64,000 nt of DNA from Thiocapsa sp. (GTDB taxonomy: Bacteria > Pseudomonadota > Gammaproteobacteria > Chromatiales > Chromatiaceae): the NCBI RefSeq assembly GCF_018399035.1, contig NZ_CP073760.1, forward strand, positions 3,476,001 to 3,540,000. The letters run 5' to 3'. Below are positions 44,424-52,302 of the stretch, piece after piece. The notes under the pieces were generated by a model. The model saw nothing but the letters and a program-made list of their open reading frames with translations. It did no database searches and was not told where the DNA came from. The position numbers and the translations under genes are program-made. Within the stretch, counting starts at the first letter, position 1. Every line of letters begins with the position of its first letter.

Positions 44424-45041
44424 TCAGCCCCCTTCATCACCCCGCAACGCATCGCGATAGCCCCGAATCGCTTGCGAGGTGGTCGGCTCGTCGATGAAGC
44501 GCATCAGGAGCGGCAGATCCAAGCCGGGCAGGATTTGGCTCTCGCTTACCGGCTCGTAACGCTCGCTGCGCAAACAATAGGGCTGGATGAGGCCCTGGCG
44601 CCAGTACCAGACCTCGGCGACACCGAGTTGGCGGTAGATCTCGAGCTTGTCGATACGGCCGTGGGTCCAGACGACCTCGATGGCGAGATGCGGACGCTCC
44701 GCCGCTTCGGTCCCGAAGACATAGCACTCGTCCGGCTCGGCACCGCGGTTGCGCGCCTTGTCCTTGAGCGTCCAGGAGCCGTAGGTCGAGAAGACGATGT
44801 CGCGCTCCAGACAATAGGTCTCGACCAGGCAGCCGATCAGGGACTTGATGCTCTCGTGGGTCTGCGACGGGCTCATGACCTCGACCTCTCCTTCCAGGTA
44901 GGCGATCCGCGGGGCGGAATGATCGCCGCGCATCACGAGCAGGCGCTCGTAGTCATCCCAGCTCACGCCGGAGAAATGGATGATGCCGTCCTGGGACGGT
45001 TCGGGGTCGGGTTGCCGATATCGGGCTTGCATGGGCGACAT
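44424..45041 (-). CDS. Uma2-family (DUF820) PD-(D/E)XK-like nuclease, second gene
   Basis: The 205-residue protein has the Uma2 order: SWDDYERLLVMRGDHSAPRI, AYLEGEVEVMSPSQTHE (Glu and His of the fold), AEPDECYVFG (Asp of PD), LAIEVVWTHG (Glu of ExK) and KLEIYRQLGVAEVWYW (Lys). A family member without obvious sequence identity to this one is at 14095-14679, so this is not a recent duplicate. As with other Uma2 proteins, the nuclease fold is predicted and the biological role is not known. Confidence 0.84.
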   Translation of the reverse strand: MSPMQARYRQPDPEPSQDGIIHFSGVSWDDYERLLVMRGDHSAPRIAYLEGEVEVMSPSQTHESIKSLIGCLVETYCLERDIVFSTYGSWTLKDKARNRGAEPDECYVFGTEAAERPHLAIEVVWTHGRIDKLEIYRQLGVAEVWYWRQGLIQPYCLRSERYEPVSESQILPGLDLPLLMRFIDEPTTSQAIRGYRDALRGDEGG

Positions 45042-45230
45042 GGGTTTCGGTCTCCGGTGTCGATCGGTTCAGGCCGCGCGCATCGCCATCGACGCTCGCA
45101 CGGCAGTGCGGGCGAGATCCGTGGCTGTTTCCGATAGGATAAACGCTTTTCGGGTCGGAGCGCGGGGCTCCGGACCCGAGCGCCACCGCGCCGGGCCGGT
45201 CACGGGTCGCAGCGCCACGGAGGAAACGGC

Positions 45231-47069
45231 ATGTCGCAAGACCTTCTGATTGTTCTTCTCATGCTGGGCGCCGCGATCCTGATGTTCGCGATCAACAGGC
45301 CGCGGGTGGATGCCGTGGCCCTCATCATGATGGTGGCCTTGCCCTTCACCGGCGTGATCTCGATGCAGGAGGCGCTGGCCGGTTTCAGTAATCCCAATAT
45401 CGTCCTGATCGCGGCCATGTTCGTGATCGGCGAGGCGCTGGCCCGCACCGGGGTGGCGCGCGGCATCGGCGACTGGCTGGCCAAGCGGGGCGGCAACAGT
45501 GCCTGGCGACTTCTGGTGCTGCTGATGCTCTCGGTGGGCTTTCTCGGCTCGGTCATGAGCTCGACCGGGGTCGTCGCCATCTTCATCCCGGTGGTGCTTC
45601 GAATTGCGAGCCGGCGCCGCATCCCGGCGAGCCAGTTGATGATGCCGATGGCCTATGCGGCACTCATCAGCGGCATGATGACCTTGGTCGCCACCTCGCC
45701 CAATCTGGTCATCAACTACGAGCTCGTCCGCACCGGTGCGGAGGGGTTCAATTTTTTCTCCTTCACGCCGTTCGGGGTGCCGATCCTGCTGATGGCGACC
45801 CTCTACATGCTGATCACGCAGCGTTGGCTGCGTCCGAAGACGCCCGAGGAACCGACTGCACGGATGCGCCCGAAGCTGATGCAGTGGGTCGAGCGCTACC
45901 GGCTCGCCGATCGCGAGTACCGGGTGCGCGTGCGCCCCGACTCGCCCTTGCTCGGCAAGACGCTGGACGAGCTGAATCTGCCCGCAAAGATCGGTGTGCG
46001 GATCGTCCTGATCGAGCGGGGTCTCGGGCGTGCGCGTCAATTGCTCCCGCGCACGCCGCAGACCTTGCTGCAGGCGCACGACATCCTCTTGGTCGACGTC
46101 GATGTGGAGGAGAAGCGCATCGATGTGACCGAGTTCTGCGAGCGCTACGGGGTCGAGCTTCTGCCTCGGACCGGACGCTATTTCGTCGATCGGTCGCAGG
46201 ATATCGGCATGGTGGAAATCATGATCGCCGACGAGTCGCGCTTTGCCGCCAAGACCATCGCGGAGGCGGAGCTGATGGTCCGCTCCGAGCTGACCGTGGT
46301 CGGGATGCGGCGCGGCCCGGAGGCGCACGCACCCCACGGCCTGCGCGCGGAGACCCTCAAGATCGGCGATACGCTGCTGCTCGTCGGGCCCTGGAAGACG
46401 ATCCGCCGCCTGCAGGAGGATACGCGCGATCTGATCGTGCTCAATCTGCCCAAGGAGTTCGACGAATATCTTCCGGCGGCCAAGCGCGCGCCTTACGCGG
46501 TTCTGACGCTCGTCGTCGTCGTGACCCTGATGGCGACCGGCCTTGTCCCGAACGTCCAGGCCGCGCTGATCGGCTGTCTCATGATGGGGCTGTTTCGCTG
46601 CATCGATTTGGACAAGGCGTACCGCTCGATCCAGTTGAGGAGCATCGTCATGATCGTGGGCATGATGCCCTTTGCCCTCGCCTTGGACCGCACCGGCGGG
46701 GTCGACATCGCGGCGAACGCCTTGGTGGCCTGGATCGGGGGCGCCGGTCCCCATGTCGTGCTCGGTGTCCTGTTCGCGATTACGGTGCTGCTGGGCCTCT
46801 TCATCGTGAATACGGCGAATGCGGTCCTGATGATCCCGGTTGCACTTGCCGTCGCCGAAGCCTTGGGGGCGTCGCCCTATCCCTTTGCCATGATCGTCGC
46901 GCTCGCGGCATCGAGCGCCTTCATGACCCCGATCTCGCCCATCAACACCCTGGTCGCGACCGCGGGCAACTACACCTTTGCGGATTTCATTCGCATCGGC
47001 TTGCCCCTGACACTGTTGGTGATGATCATGAGCGTGCTCCTGGTGCCTTGGCTGCTGCCGCTCTATTAA
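45231..47069 (+). CDS. SLC13/DASS-type permease with two RCK-C (TrkA-C) domains
   Basis: The ATG has GGAGG seven bases upstream. The protein has 612 residues. Membrane blocks at about 1-190 and 420-610 carry the SLC13 repeats: GFLGSVMSSTGVVAIFIPVV with LVATSPNLVINYEL, and IVNTANAVLMIPVALAVAE with AFMTPISPINTLVAT. Two RCK-C domains lie between them at about 225-300 (YRVRVRPDSPLLGKTLDELN) and 315-395 (VEIMIADESRFAAKTIAEAE). Members carry sulfate, dicarboxylates or other anions, and the RCK-C domains bind regulatory ligands. Three more genes follow at 3-, 22- and 19-base spacing, indicating an operon. The substrate is unknown. Confidence 0.88.
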   Translation: MSQDLLIVLLMLGAAILMFAINRPRVDAVALIMMVALPFTGVISMQEALAGFSNPNIVLIAAMFVIGEALARTGVARGIGDWLAKRGGNSAWRLLVLLMLSVGFLGSVMSSTGVVAIFIPVVLRIASRRRIPASQLMMPMAYAALISGMMTLVATSPNLVINYELVRTGAEGFNFFSFTPFGVPILLMATLYMLITQRWLRPKTPEEPTARMRPKLMQWVERYRLADREYRVRVRPDSPLLGKTLDELNLPAKIGVRIVLIERGLGRARQLLPRTPQTLLQAHDILLVDVDVEEKRIDVTEFCERYGVELLPRTGRYFVDRSQDIGMVEIMIADESRFAAKTIAEAELMVRSELTVVGMRRGPEAHAPHGLRAETLKIGDTLLLVGPWKTIRRLQEDTRDLIVLNLPKEFDEYLPAAKRAPYAVLTLVVVVTLMATGLVPNVQAALIGCLMMGLFRCIDLDKAYRSIQLRSIVMIVGMMPFALALDRTGGVDIAANALVAWIGGAGPHVVLGVLFAITVLLGLFIVNTANAVLMIPVALAVAEALGASPYPFAMIVALAASSAFMTPISPINTLVATAGNYTFADFIRIGLPLTLLVMIMSVLLVPWLLPLY

Positions 47070-47072
47070 CCG

Positions 47073-48677
47073 ATGAAGATCCGCCGACCAACCCGCTTGG
47101 CCCGACTCGTTCCGAGGCGGCTGGCCTCGTTCCGGTTCGCCATCCTCCTCCTCTTCTTGGTCCCGATGATGGTCACGGTGATGGCCATCGTCTACAAGAT
47201 GTCGGAGCGTGCGGAGTCGGTGGTGTATCAGCTGTCGAGCCGGATCGTCGAGGAGATCGGGGAGAAGGTGGTCGCGCGCGCGACCGGGATCGTGCGGACG
47301 GCGGAGGCCCATCTCCTGTCGAACGCCGCGGTCGCCGCCGGCACGCGCGTCATCCCCGGCCAGGTTCTCTTCTCCGACCTCTTCTGGCAACAGGTGGTCT
47401 TCACCCCGGAGCTGACCGGCATCTATATCGCCGATCAGGCCGGCAACTTCGTGCAGGCCAGGACGGAGCCCGAGCCCGCGACCCGGGTCATCGATCGCCG
47501 GGTCACGCCGCCGACGGAGCGCATCATCGTCCGCGATCGCAACTACCGCCCCCTCGCGCACCTCGAGCGGGAGCCCGCATTCGACCCGCGCGAGCGACCC
47601 TGGTACAGCAATACTCGCCCGGAGCGGCGCCTGCAATGGACCGACGCCTATCGGTTCAGCGGCTCGGGACGCTTGGGAATCACGGTCACCTACCCGCTCT
47701 TGGACGACGAAGACCGCATCCTGGGCGTGCTGGGTGCGGACGCGACGCTCGACAGCCTCTCGGCGTTTCTCTCGCGCCAGGACATCGGACCCAACAGCGC
47801 GGTCTTCCTGCTCGACGACCGCGATCGCCTCGTCGCTTATCCGCATCACCTCCGGATCGGAGCCGGCCCGGACGCGGGCTCGAGCTCGAGCTCGGACAGC
47901 GGCTCGGATGCTGGCCCGACGGATACGAACGACCTGCCGACGACGAGCGAGATTGCGCTGCCCTGGGTCAGGAACGCCCTGACCTCTATCGGATCCTTCG
48001 GCGCCTCGGCCCCACCCGACCAGGCCTATCGCTCCGTCACGGACGGCCGGACCTATCTCGCGCACGTGATCTCTTTCGGCGAGGAGTTCGGCCTGCCGTG
48101 GCGGCTGGTCATCGTTCTGGACGAGGCGGATCTCCTGAGCGAGGCGCAGCGCGCCCTGCAGGAATCCATCGTGGTCTCGGCGATCATCGTCATGCTCGCA
48201 CTCTTCGTGGTCTATCCGATGGCGGCGACCTTTGCGGAGTCCGTCGAGCAGCTCACCCGCAACACCCAGCTGCTGCGCCTTTTCCGGCCCGGCGAGGTCG
48301 TCCCCGTCACGTCGGCGTTTCGCGAGATCCGCGAGATGGACCAGGCGATCTGCAGCATGCGCGATACCATGGTGCTCGTGGAGAGCCGGTTGCCGACGGA
48401 GGTCGTCCGAGCGCTCGCCGCCGGGACCCTCGCCACCGAGGAGCCTGAATTCATCCGCTTGTGCGAGCAGGGTTTTTCACAGTACCGTGCAGGCGCTTGG
48501 GACGAGGCGATTGCGGCCTTCAGCGAGGCGCTGGTCTATGCCCCCGACGATCGGGTCTGCGCGCTCTTGATCGCGCACTGCGAGCGACTCCGGTCCGAAG
48601 GCGTCGCCGCTCCGTCCGGGAACCCGGGCGGCGCATCGCCCGATGCCCGCGACCCGAACGATCCGATCACGACTTGA
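47073..48677 (+). CDS. dCache receptor with TPR tail, class III adenylate cyclase layout without cyclase domain
   Basis: The 534-residue protein has TM1 (FAILLLFLVPMMVTVMAIVY, about 22-41), a long dCache sensor region (about 45-355), TM2 (VVSAIIVMLALFVVYPMAAT, about 369-388) and a HAMP-like stretch with REIREMDQAICSMRDTM. The segment LPTEVVRALAAGTL at about 440 matches the linker that precedes the catalytic domain in dCache adenylate cyclases. The next residues, ATEEPEFIRLCEQGFSQYRA, then GAWDEAIAAFSEALVYAPDD, match the TPR-like tail that follows that domain. The cyclase domain of about 180 residues is absent, with the frame unbroken. A Ser-rich insert (GSSSSSDSGSDAG) lies at about 268-280. 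Confidence 0.8.
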   Translation: MKIRRPTRLARLVPRRLASFRFAILLLFLVPMMVTVMAIVYKMSERAESVVYQLSSRIVEEIGEKVVARATGIVRTAEAHLLSNAAVAAGTRVIPGQVLFSDLFWQQVVFTPELTGIYIADQAGNFVQARTEPEPATRVIDRRVTPPTERIIVRDRNYRPLAHLEREPAFDPRERPWYSNTRPERRLQWTDAYRFSGSGRLGITVTYPLLDDEDRILGVLGADATLDSLSAFLSRQDIGPNSAVFLLDDRDRLVAYPHHLRIGAGPDAGSSSSSDSGSDAGPTDTNDLPTTSEIALPWVRNALTSIGSFGASAPPDQAYRSVTDGRTYLAHVISFGEEFGLPWRLVIVLDEADLLSEAQRALQESIVVSAIIVMLALFVVYPMAATFAESVEQLTRNTQLLRLFRPGEVVPVTSAFREIREMDQAICSMRDTMVLVESRLPTEVVRALAAGTLATEEPEFIRLCEQGFSQYRAGAWDEAIAAFSEALVYAPDDRVCALLIAHCERLRSEGVAAPSGNPGGASPDARDPNDPITT

Positions 48678-48699
48678 GATTGACGAGGAGCGCTTCCTC

Positions 48700-49239
48700 A
48701 TGGCCGATGAAGACCGCATCGACGAGGCGATCGACCGCCTGCAACGGGTCATCCGCCTGCTCGGCGAGCGACAAGAGTTTCTCGATCGACGGATCTCGGT
48801 GCTGTCGAGGTTGGCCTTGTTCGATCTCTTCGCCGTCGTCCTGACGATCTCCCTGCTCGTCATCATCTTGTCGGTCCAGGCGCCCGAGCTTCGCAATGCC
48901 GTGGCAAACATGAACATCCACTTCGGGGTCATGTCGGACGACATGTACAGTATTCGCCGCAGCATGGCCCGGATGACCGAGGATGTCGCCGGCCTGTCCG
49001 GGATCATCGCTCAGGTCGACAACATCCACGGCAGTGTCGGGCAGATGAGCGGTAATATCGGGACCATGACGGGACGCGTGGCGACCATGAATACAAACCT
49101 CGGCCAGATGACCCTGCAGGTGAACGACATGAGTCTCTCCTTTGCCGTCATGGACGACAGCCTCATGCGGATGATGCAGGACGTCAATCACATGTCCAAG
49201 CCGATGCGCTTCTTCAACCAGATGAACCCGTTTCGCTGA
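48700..49239 (+). CDS. single-pass membrane protein with Met-rich coiled coil (first of two)
   Basis: The ATG at 48700 follows GAGGAG by about eight bases. The 179-residue protein has an N-terminal amphipathic part (RIDEAIDRLQRVIRLLGERQ), one membrane segment (LFDLFAVVLTISLLVIILSV, about 43-62) and a C-terminal domain of about 115 residues. That domain has heptad-like repeats rich in Met, Asn, Gly and Ser: MSDDMYSIRRSMARMTED, VGQMSGNIGTMTGRVATMNT. The pattern M-x3-hydrophobic-x2-M recurs every seven residues or so, as in parallel coiled coils of chemoreceptors. I do not recognise a family. It lies 22 bases after the receptor gene. Confidence 0.72.
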   Translation: MADEDRIDEAIDRLQRVIRLLGERQEFLDRRISVLSRLALFDLFAVVLTISLLVIILSVQAPELRNAVANMNIHFGVMSDDMYSIRRSMARMTEDVAGLSGIIAQVDNIHGSVGQMSGNIGTMTGRVATMNTNLGQMTLQVNDMSLSFAVMDDSLMRMMQDVNHMSKPMRFFNQMNPFR

Positions 49240-49258
49240 GCCCGCTCGGATCACGGAT

Positions 49259-49777
49259 ATGCTCGACAAGGCACAGACCGATCGGATCAACGAGATCCTC
49301 AAGGGCACGGAAGCGGACCTGACCCGACGCATCCGCGACCAGAAGAAGGCCGGTCGCAAGGCGGTCGCGCCCCGTGTCTTCTTCGTCCTGATCGGCGTCC
49401 TGGCCCTCGCCAATCTCTACTTCGTCAATCAACTGACGATGGAGATCCGGGCCATCATCTCGAACCTGAACGAGATGTACGGCCATTTCGCCACGGTCTC
49501 GGGGCGCATGTCCGAGATTCGCGACGACATGACCCGCATGGAGCAGGAGGTGCGTCTCATGCCCGTGCTGCGCGAGCAGATGGAGGCATTGGCGGTGAAG
49601 GTCGAGCGCATGAACGCGGACGTCGGCGCGATGACCGAGAGCCTGGGCGAGATGGATCGGCGCGTCGGGACCATCAACACGAGCGTCTCCGACATGGCGC
49701 TCAGATTCAGAGGTCTGAATCAAAAGGTCGGTCAGATGGGTCTGGATGTGGATCAGATGGCGCGGCCGGTGCCCTGA
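49259..49777 (+). CDS. single-pass membrane protein with Met-rich coiled coil (second of two)
   Basis: The 172-residue protein has the same plan as the gene before it. A short cytoplasmic helix (TDRINEILKGTEADLTRRIR) is followed by one membrane segment (APRVFFVLIGVLALANLYFV, about 38-57). The coiled coil is about 110 residues long: NLNEMYGHFATVSGRMSEIR, DDMTRMEQEVRLMP, MNADVGAMTESLGEMDRRVG. The two proteins share layout and composition rather than close identity. A pair of such proteins may form a hetero-oligomer. It ends the operon, and a hairpin with a T-run follows about 110 bp downstream. Confidence 0.72.
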   Translation: MLDKAQTDRINEILKGTEADLTRRIRDQKKAGRKAVAPRVFFVLIGVLALANLYFVNQLTMEIRAIISNLNEMYGHFATVSGRMSEIRDDMTRMEQEVRLMPVLREQMEALAVKVERMNADVGAMTESLGEMDRRVGTINTSVSDMALRFRGLNQKVGQMGLDVDQMARPVP

Positions 49778-49820
49778 CGGGTTGGGGGCTATCAGCGATC
49801 AGCTTCGATACCCGTAGTCA

Positions 49821-49860
49821 GTTGTGCTGACGATAGAAAGCACAACTTCCCCCGTCGGTT
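49821..49860 (-). repeat. dispersed ~40-bp repeat, copy 2
   Basis: On the minus strand this reads AAGTTGTGCTTTCTATCGTC with flanks, and it matches 4275-4313 with few changes. Both copies lie between convergent genes. Confidence 0.6.
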
Positions 49861-49887
49861 GGGTGAACACCTTGATCCACGCGGGCT

Positions 49888-49937
49888 GGATGGGTTTCGC
49901 TGTCGCTCTACCCATCCTACGTGTTTTGGATTTTTTT
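49888..49937. terminator. hairpin with T-run between convergent genes
   Basis: GGATGGGT (49888-49895) pairs with ACCCATCC (49910-49917) across a 14-base loop, and TTTTTTT follows at 49931-49937. The stem GTAGGATGGGT...ACCCATCC also belongs to a sequence common in gammaproteobacterial genomes, so it may be a repeat used as a terminator for the plus-strand operon. Confidence 0.45.
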
Positions 49938-49947
49938 GAATTGCTTC

Positions 49948-51180
49948 CTAAAAGGTTCGCAGGAAGAAGGGGATCACCATCGCGTTGGTCAGGTCGATGA
50001 AGAAGGCCGAGACCAGCGGGACGATGATGAAGGCCCGGTGCGACGGGCCGAAACGCTGGGTGACCGCCGCCATGTTGGCCATCGCCGTGGGGGTCGAGCC
50101 GAGCGTGACGCCGCCGAATCCGGCCGAGACGACCGCCGCGTCGTAGTTCTTACCCATCAACGGGAACAGAACAAAGATCGTGACCGTGACCGCCAGGACA
50201 AACTGAGCCGCCAGGATGGTGAAGATCGGCCCGGCCAGATCGATGAGTGTCCAGAGCTGCATGCTCATCAGCGACATGGCGAGGAAGGCACCGAGCGAGA
50301 TGTCGGCGATCAGCGCGACCGCGGGGGTGCGTGTCGGCCAGGTCACCCCGCTCCATTTTGAGAAGTTCTTGGGCACCAGATTGGTGATGAGGATGCCCGC
50401 GAAGAGGCAGGTCACGAAGAGCGGCAGCATGAGGCCGGCCTCCGCAATCGCCCTATTCAGCGCGTACCCGATGATGATGCAGATGTGGATGGCGAGGACG
50501 GCACCCAGAAAGTCCATGTGATCGACGCCTTCCTTGCGCTGATTCTCGGTCAGCCCGACATCCTGCACCTCTTCGACCACCTGGGGCGCGGGCGTGAGCT
50601 TGTGCCGCGTGATCAGGAACTTGGCGATCGGGCCGCCCATGATGCTGGCGAGGATCAGGCCGAAGGTCGCGCTGGCGATACCGATCTCCATGGCGTTGGA
50701 GATCCCGAAGTTCTCGGCGATCGAAGGCGCCCAAGCAATGGTCGTCCCGTGCCCGCCGATCAAGGACATGCTGCCCCCGACCACGCCGACCGCCGCCGGC
50801 AGATCGAAGAGCGAGGCCACCCCGATCCCGGTGAGGTTCTGCGCGAGCATGAAGGCGATCGTGATGGCCAACAGGATCAAGAGCGGTCGACCGCCGGCCA
50901 ACAGATCACGCGCGCTCGCATTGATGCCGATGGTGGTGAAGAAATAGACCAGCAAGATGTCGCGCGCACGCAGCTCGAACTCGATCGCGTGCCCGGAGGC
51001 GAAATAGAGCAGCCCGAAGAGGACCGAGAAGAGCAGTCCGCCGGTCACCGGCTCGGGGATGCTGAACTCGCGCAGAAAGCCGACCTTGGTGTTCAGCAGC
51101 TTGCCGACGAACAACACGACGATACCGATCGTCACGGCAAGGAATGAATCAATCCGGATGATGCCGTCCAACAGCTCCAT
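49948..51180 (-). CDS. gltS: sodium/glutamate symporter
   Basis: I chose the ATG at 51180, which has GAGG eight bases upstream; the frame is open to 51339, but those residues are not part of the family. The 410-residue protein has about twelve membrane segments. FSIPEPVTGGLLFSVLFG, VYFFTTIGINASARDLLAGG, VVGGSMSLIGGHGTTIAWAP and GGVTLGSTPTAMANMAAV are GltS signatures (the GGHGT and GxTP loops are the re-entrant motifs of both halves). It imports glutamate with sodium. It is transcribed alone. Confidence 0.92.
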   Translation of the reverse strand: MELLDGIIRIDSFLAVTIGIVVLFVGKLLNTKVGFLREFSIPEPVTGGLLFSVLFGLLYFASGHAIEFELRARDILLVYFFTTIGINASARDLLAGGRPLLILLAITIAFMLAQNLTGIGVASLFDLPAAVGVVGGSMSLIGGHGTTIAWAPSIAENFGISNAMEIGIASATFGLILASIMGGPIAKFLITRHKLTPAPQVVEEVQDVGLTENQRKEGVDHMDFLGAVLAIHICIIIGYALNRAIAEAGLMLPLFVTCLFAGILITNLVPKNFSKWSGVTWPTRTPAVALIADISLGAFLAMSLMSMQLWTLIDLAGPIFTILAAQFVLAVTVTIFVLFPLMGKNYDAAVVSAGFGGVTLGSTPTAMANMAAVTQRFGPSHRAFIIVPLVSAFFIDLTNAMVIPFFLRTF

Positions 51181-51504
51181 AGTCGTGCCTCTTGGTTGTT
51201 GGGGGAAGCGCACGCACGAGCGCACGGCTGCGTGTCTAGGCGCATCGACTTGCAGGTGCTTTGGCGTGCAACCCTGCCGGTACGCGCCGACCCGGCCCGG
51301 CCGTGCTCGGACTCCGCGAATCTTCCGCGCATCCTGCAAGCCGGTGCCGGGTCACTCGAACTCGGGGAGAGGATACCTGCTCGCCCGCGTTCGATCCATT
51401 GAGTGTGGATCGGCTGCGCTGGCTCGGCACCGTAGCGATGCCGCCCAACCCCGTACTGGCTTGATGGCAGAGGCGTCTCGAGCACAATCGGTGCTCACCG
51501 ACGG
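51181..51504. other. 324-bp intergenic region upstream of gltS and of the truncated adaptor
   Basis: The gltS promoter should lie here. I see no gene. The 5' end of the truncated adaptor gene that follows is not found here, so the deletion that removed it joined unrelated sequence. Confidence 0.5.
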
Positions 51505-52287
51505 GTGTTGTCGGGAGATGTGCCGGCGGCCAAGCCCGTCCGGAGACGATCAGTCCTTGGACGCCGCCTCGGCGCATGCGGCGCCGATGGCGACCAGATA
51601 CTTCAGGGTCGCTTCGGTCGCCGGCGCCAGGTCGATCAGAAGCGCACGGTGCTGGAGGTCTCCCGCTCGGCGTTCGCCGCGGCGCGCAAGGATCTCGACG
51701 ATACCCGCCTGACCGCCCCCTTTGGTGGGACCATCGCCCGCCGCTTGGTGGAGAACTACCAAAACGTCCAGGCCAAGGAGCCCGTCGTGAGCCTCCAGAG
51801 CACCGACGAGCTGGAGATCGTCATCCATGTCCCGGAGCGGGTGGTGCGCGGGCAGCCGAAGCGACTCGCGGGCTTCGCCCGTTTCCCCGATCAGCCCGAG
51901 CGTCGCTTCCCGGTCACGCTCAAGTCCTTCTCGACCGAAGCCGACCCGCAGACCCAGACCTACGAGGCCGTCCTCGGGGTCACGCGTTCGGAGGACACGC
52001 CGCTGTTGCCCGGCATGTCCCTGGAGGTGCTTCCCGCGGACGCGACGGTCGGCGAGGGGCCGACCAGCGTGCGCGTGCCGCTGCGTGCGGTGGTCGCCGG
52101 GACCGACGGCGCGCCGACGGTCTGGGTGGTGGACCCGGAGTCCTCGCGGGTGAGCCGTCGGCCGATCGAGGTGGGCGCGATTCAGGGTGAGGACATCGTC
52201 GTGCGCGCCGGGCTTGCGCCCGGCGAGCGGATCGTGACGGCGGGCGTCAACCATCTGCGCGACGGCATGCCGGTCCACGCGCTGTAG
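51505..52287 (+). pseudogene. RND efflux periplasmic adaptor, 5'-truncated
   Basis: Family similarity starts at about 51630 with QVDQKRTVLEVSRSAFAAAR, the end of the helical hairpin. It continues through the second lipoyl half (DDTRLTAPFGGTIARRLVEN), the barrel (VSLQSTDELEIVIHVPERVV) and membrane-proximal regions to the end (GERIVTAGVNHLRDGM). The signal peptide, first lipoyl half and first helix, about 130 residues, are missing, and the upstream codons (MLSGDVPAAKPVRRR) do not look like an adaptor. Without a signal peptide it cannot be exported. The permease gene follows after 15 bases and is also defective. Confidence 0.72.
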
Positions 52288-52302
52288 GCTCCGGAGAGCG
52301 CC

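Noticed and set aside
45069..48065. A 998-codon open frame on the minus strand
   Set aside because: It is antisense to the SLC13 permease and receptor genes, which have clear motifs and ribosome sites. Its product is rich in Arg, His and Asp without domains.
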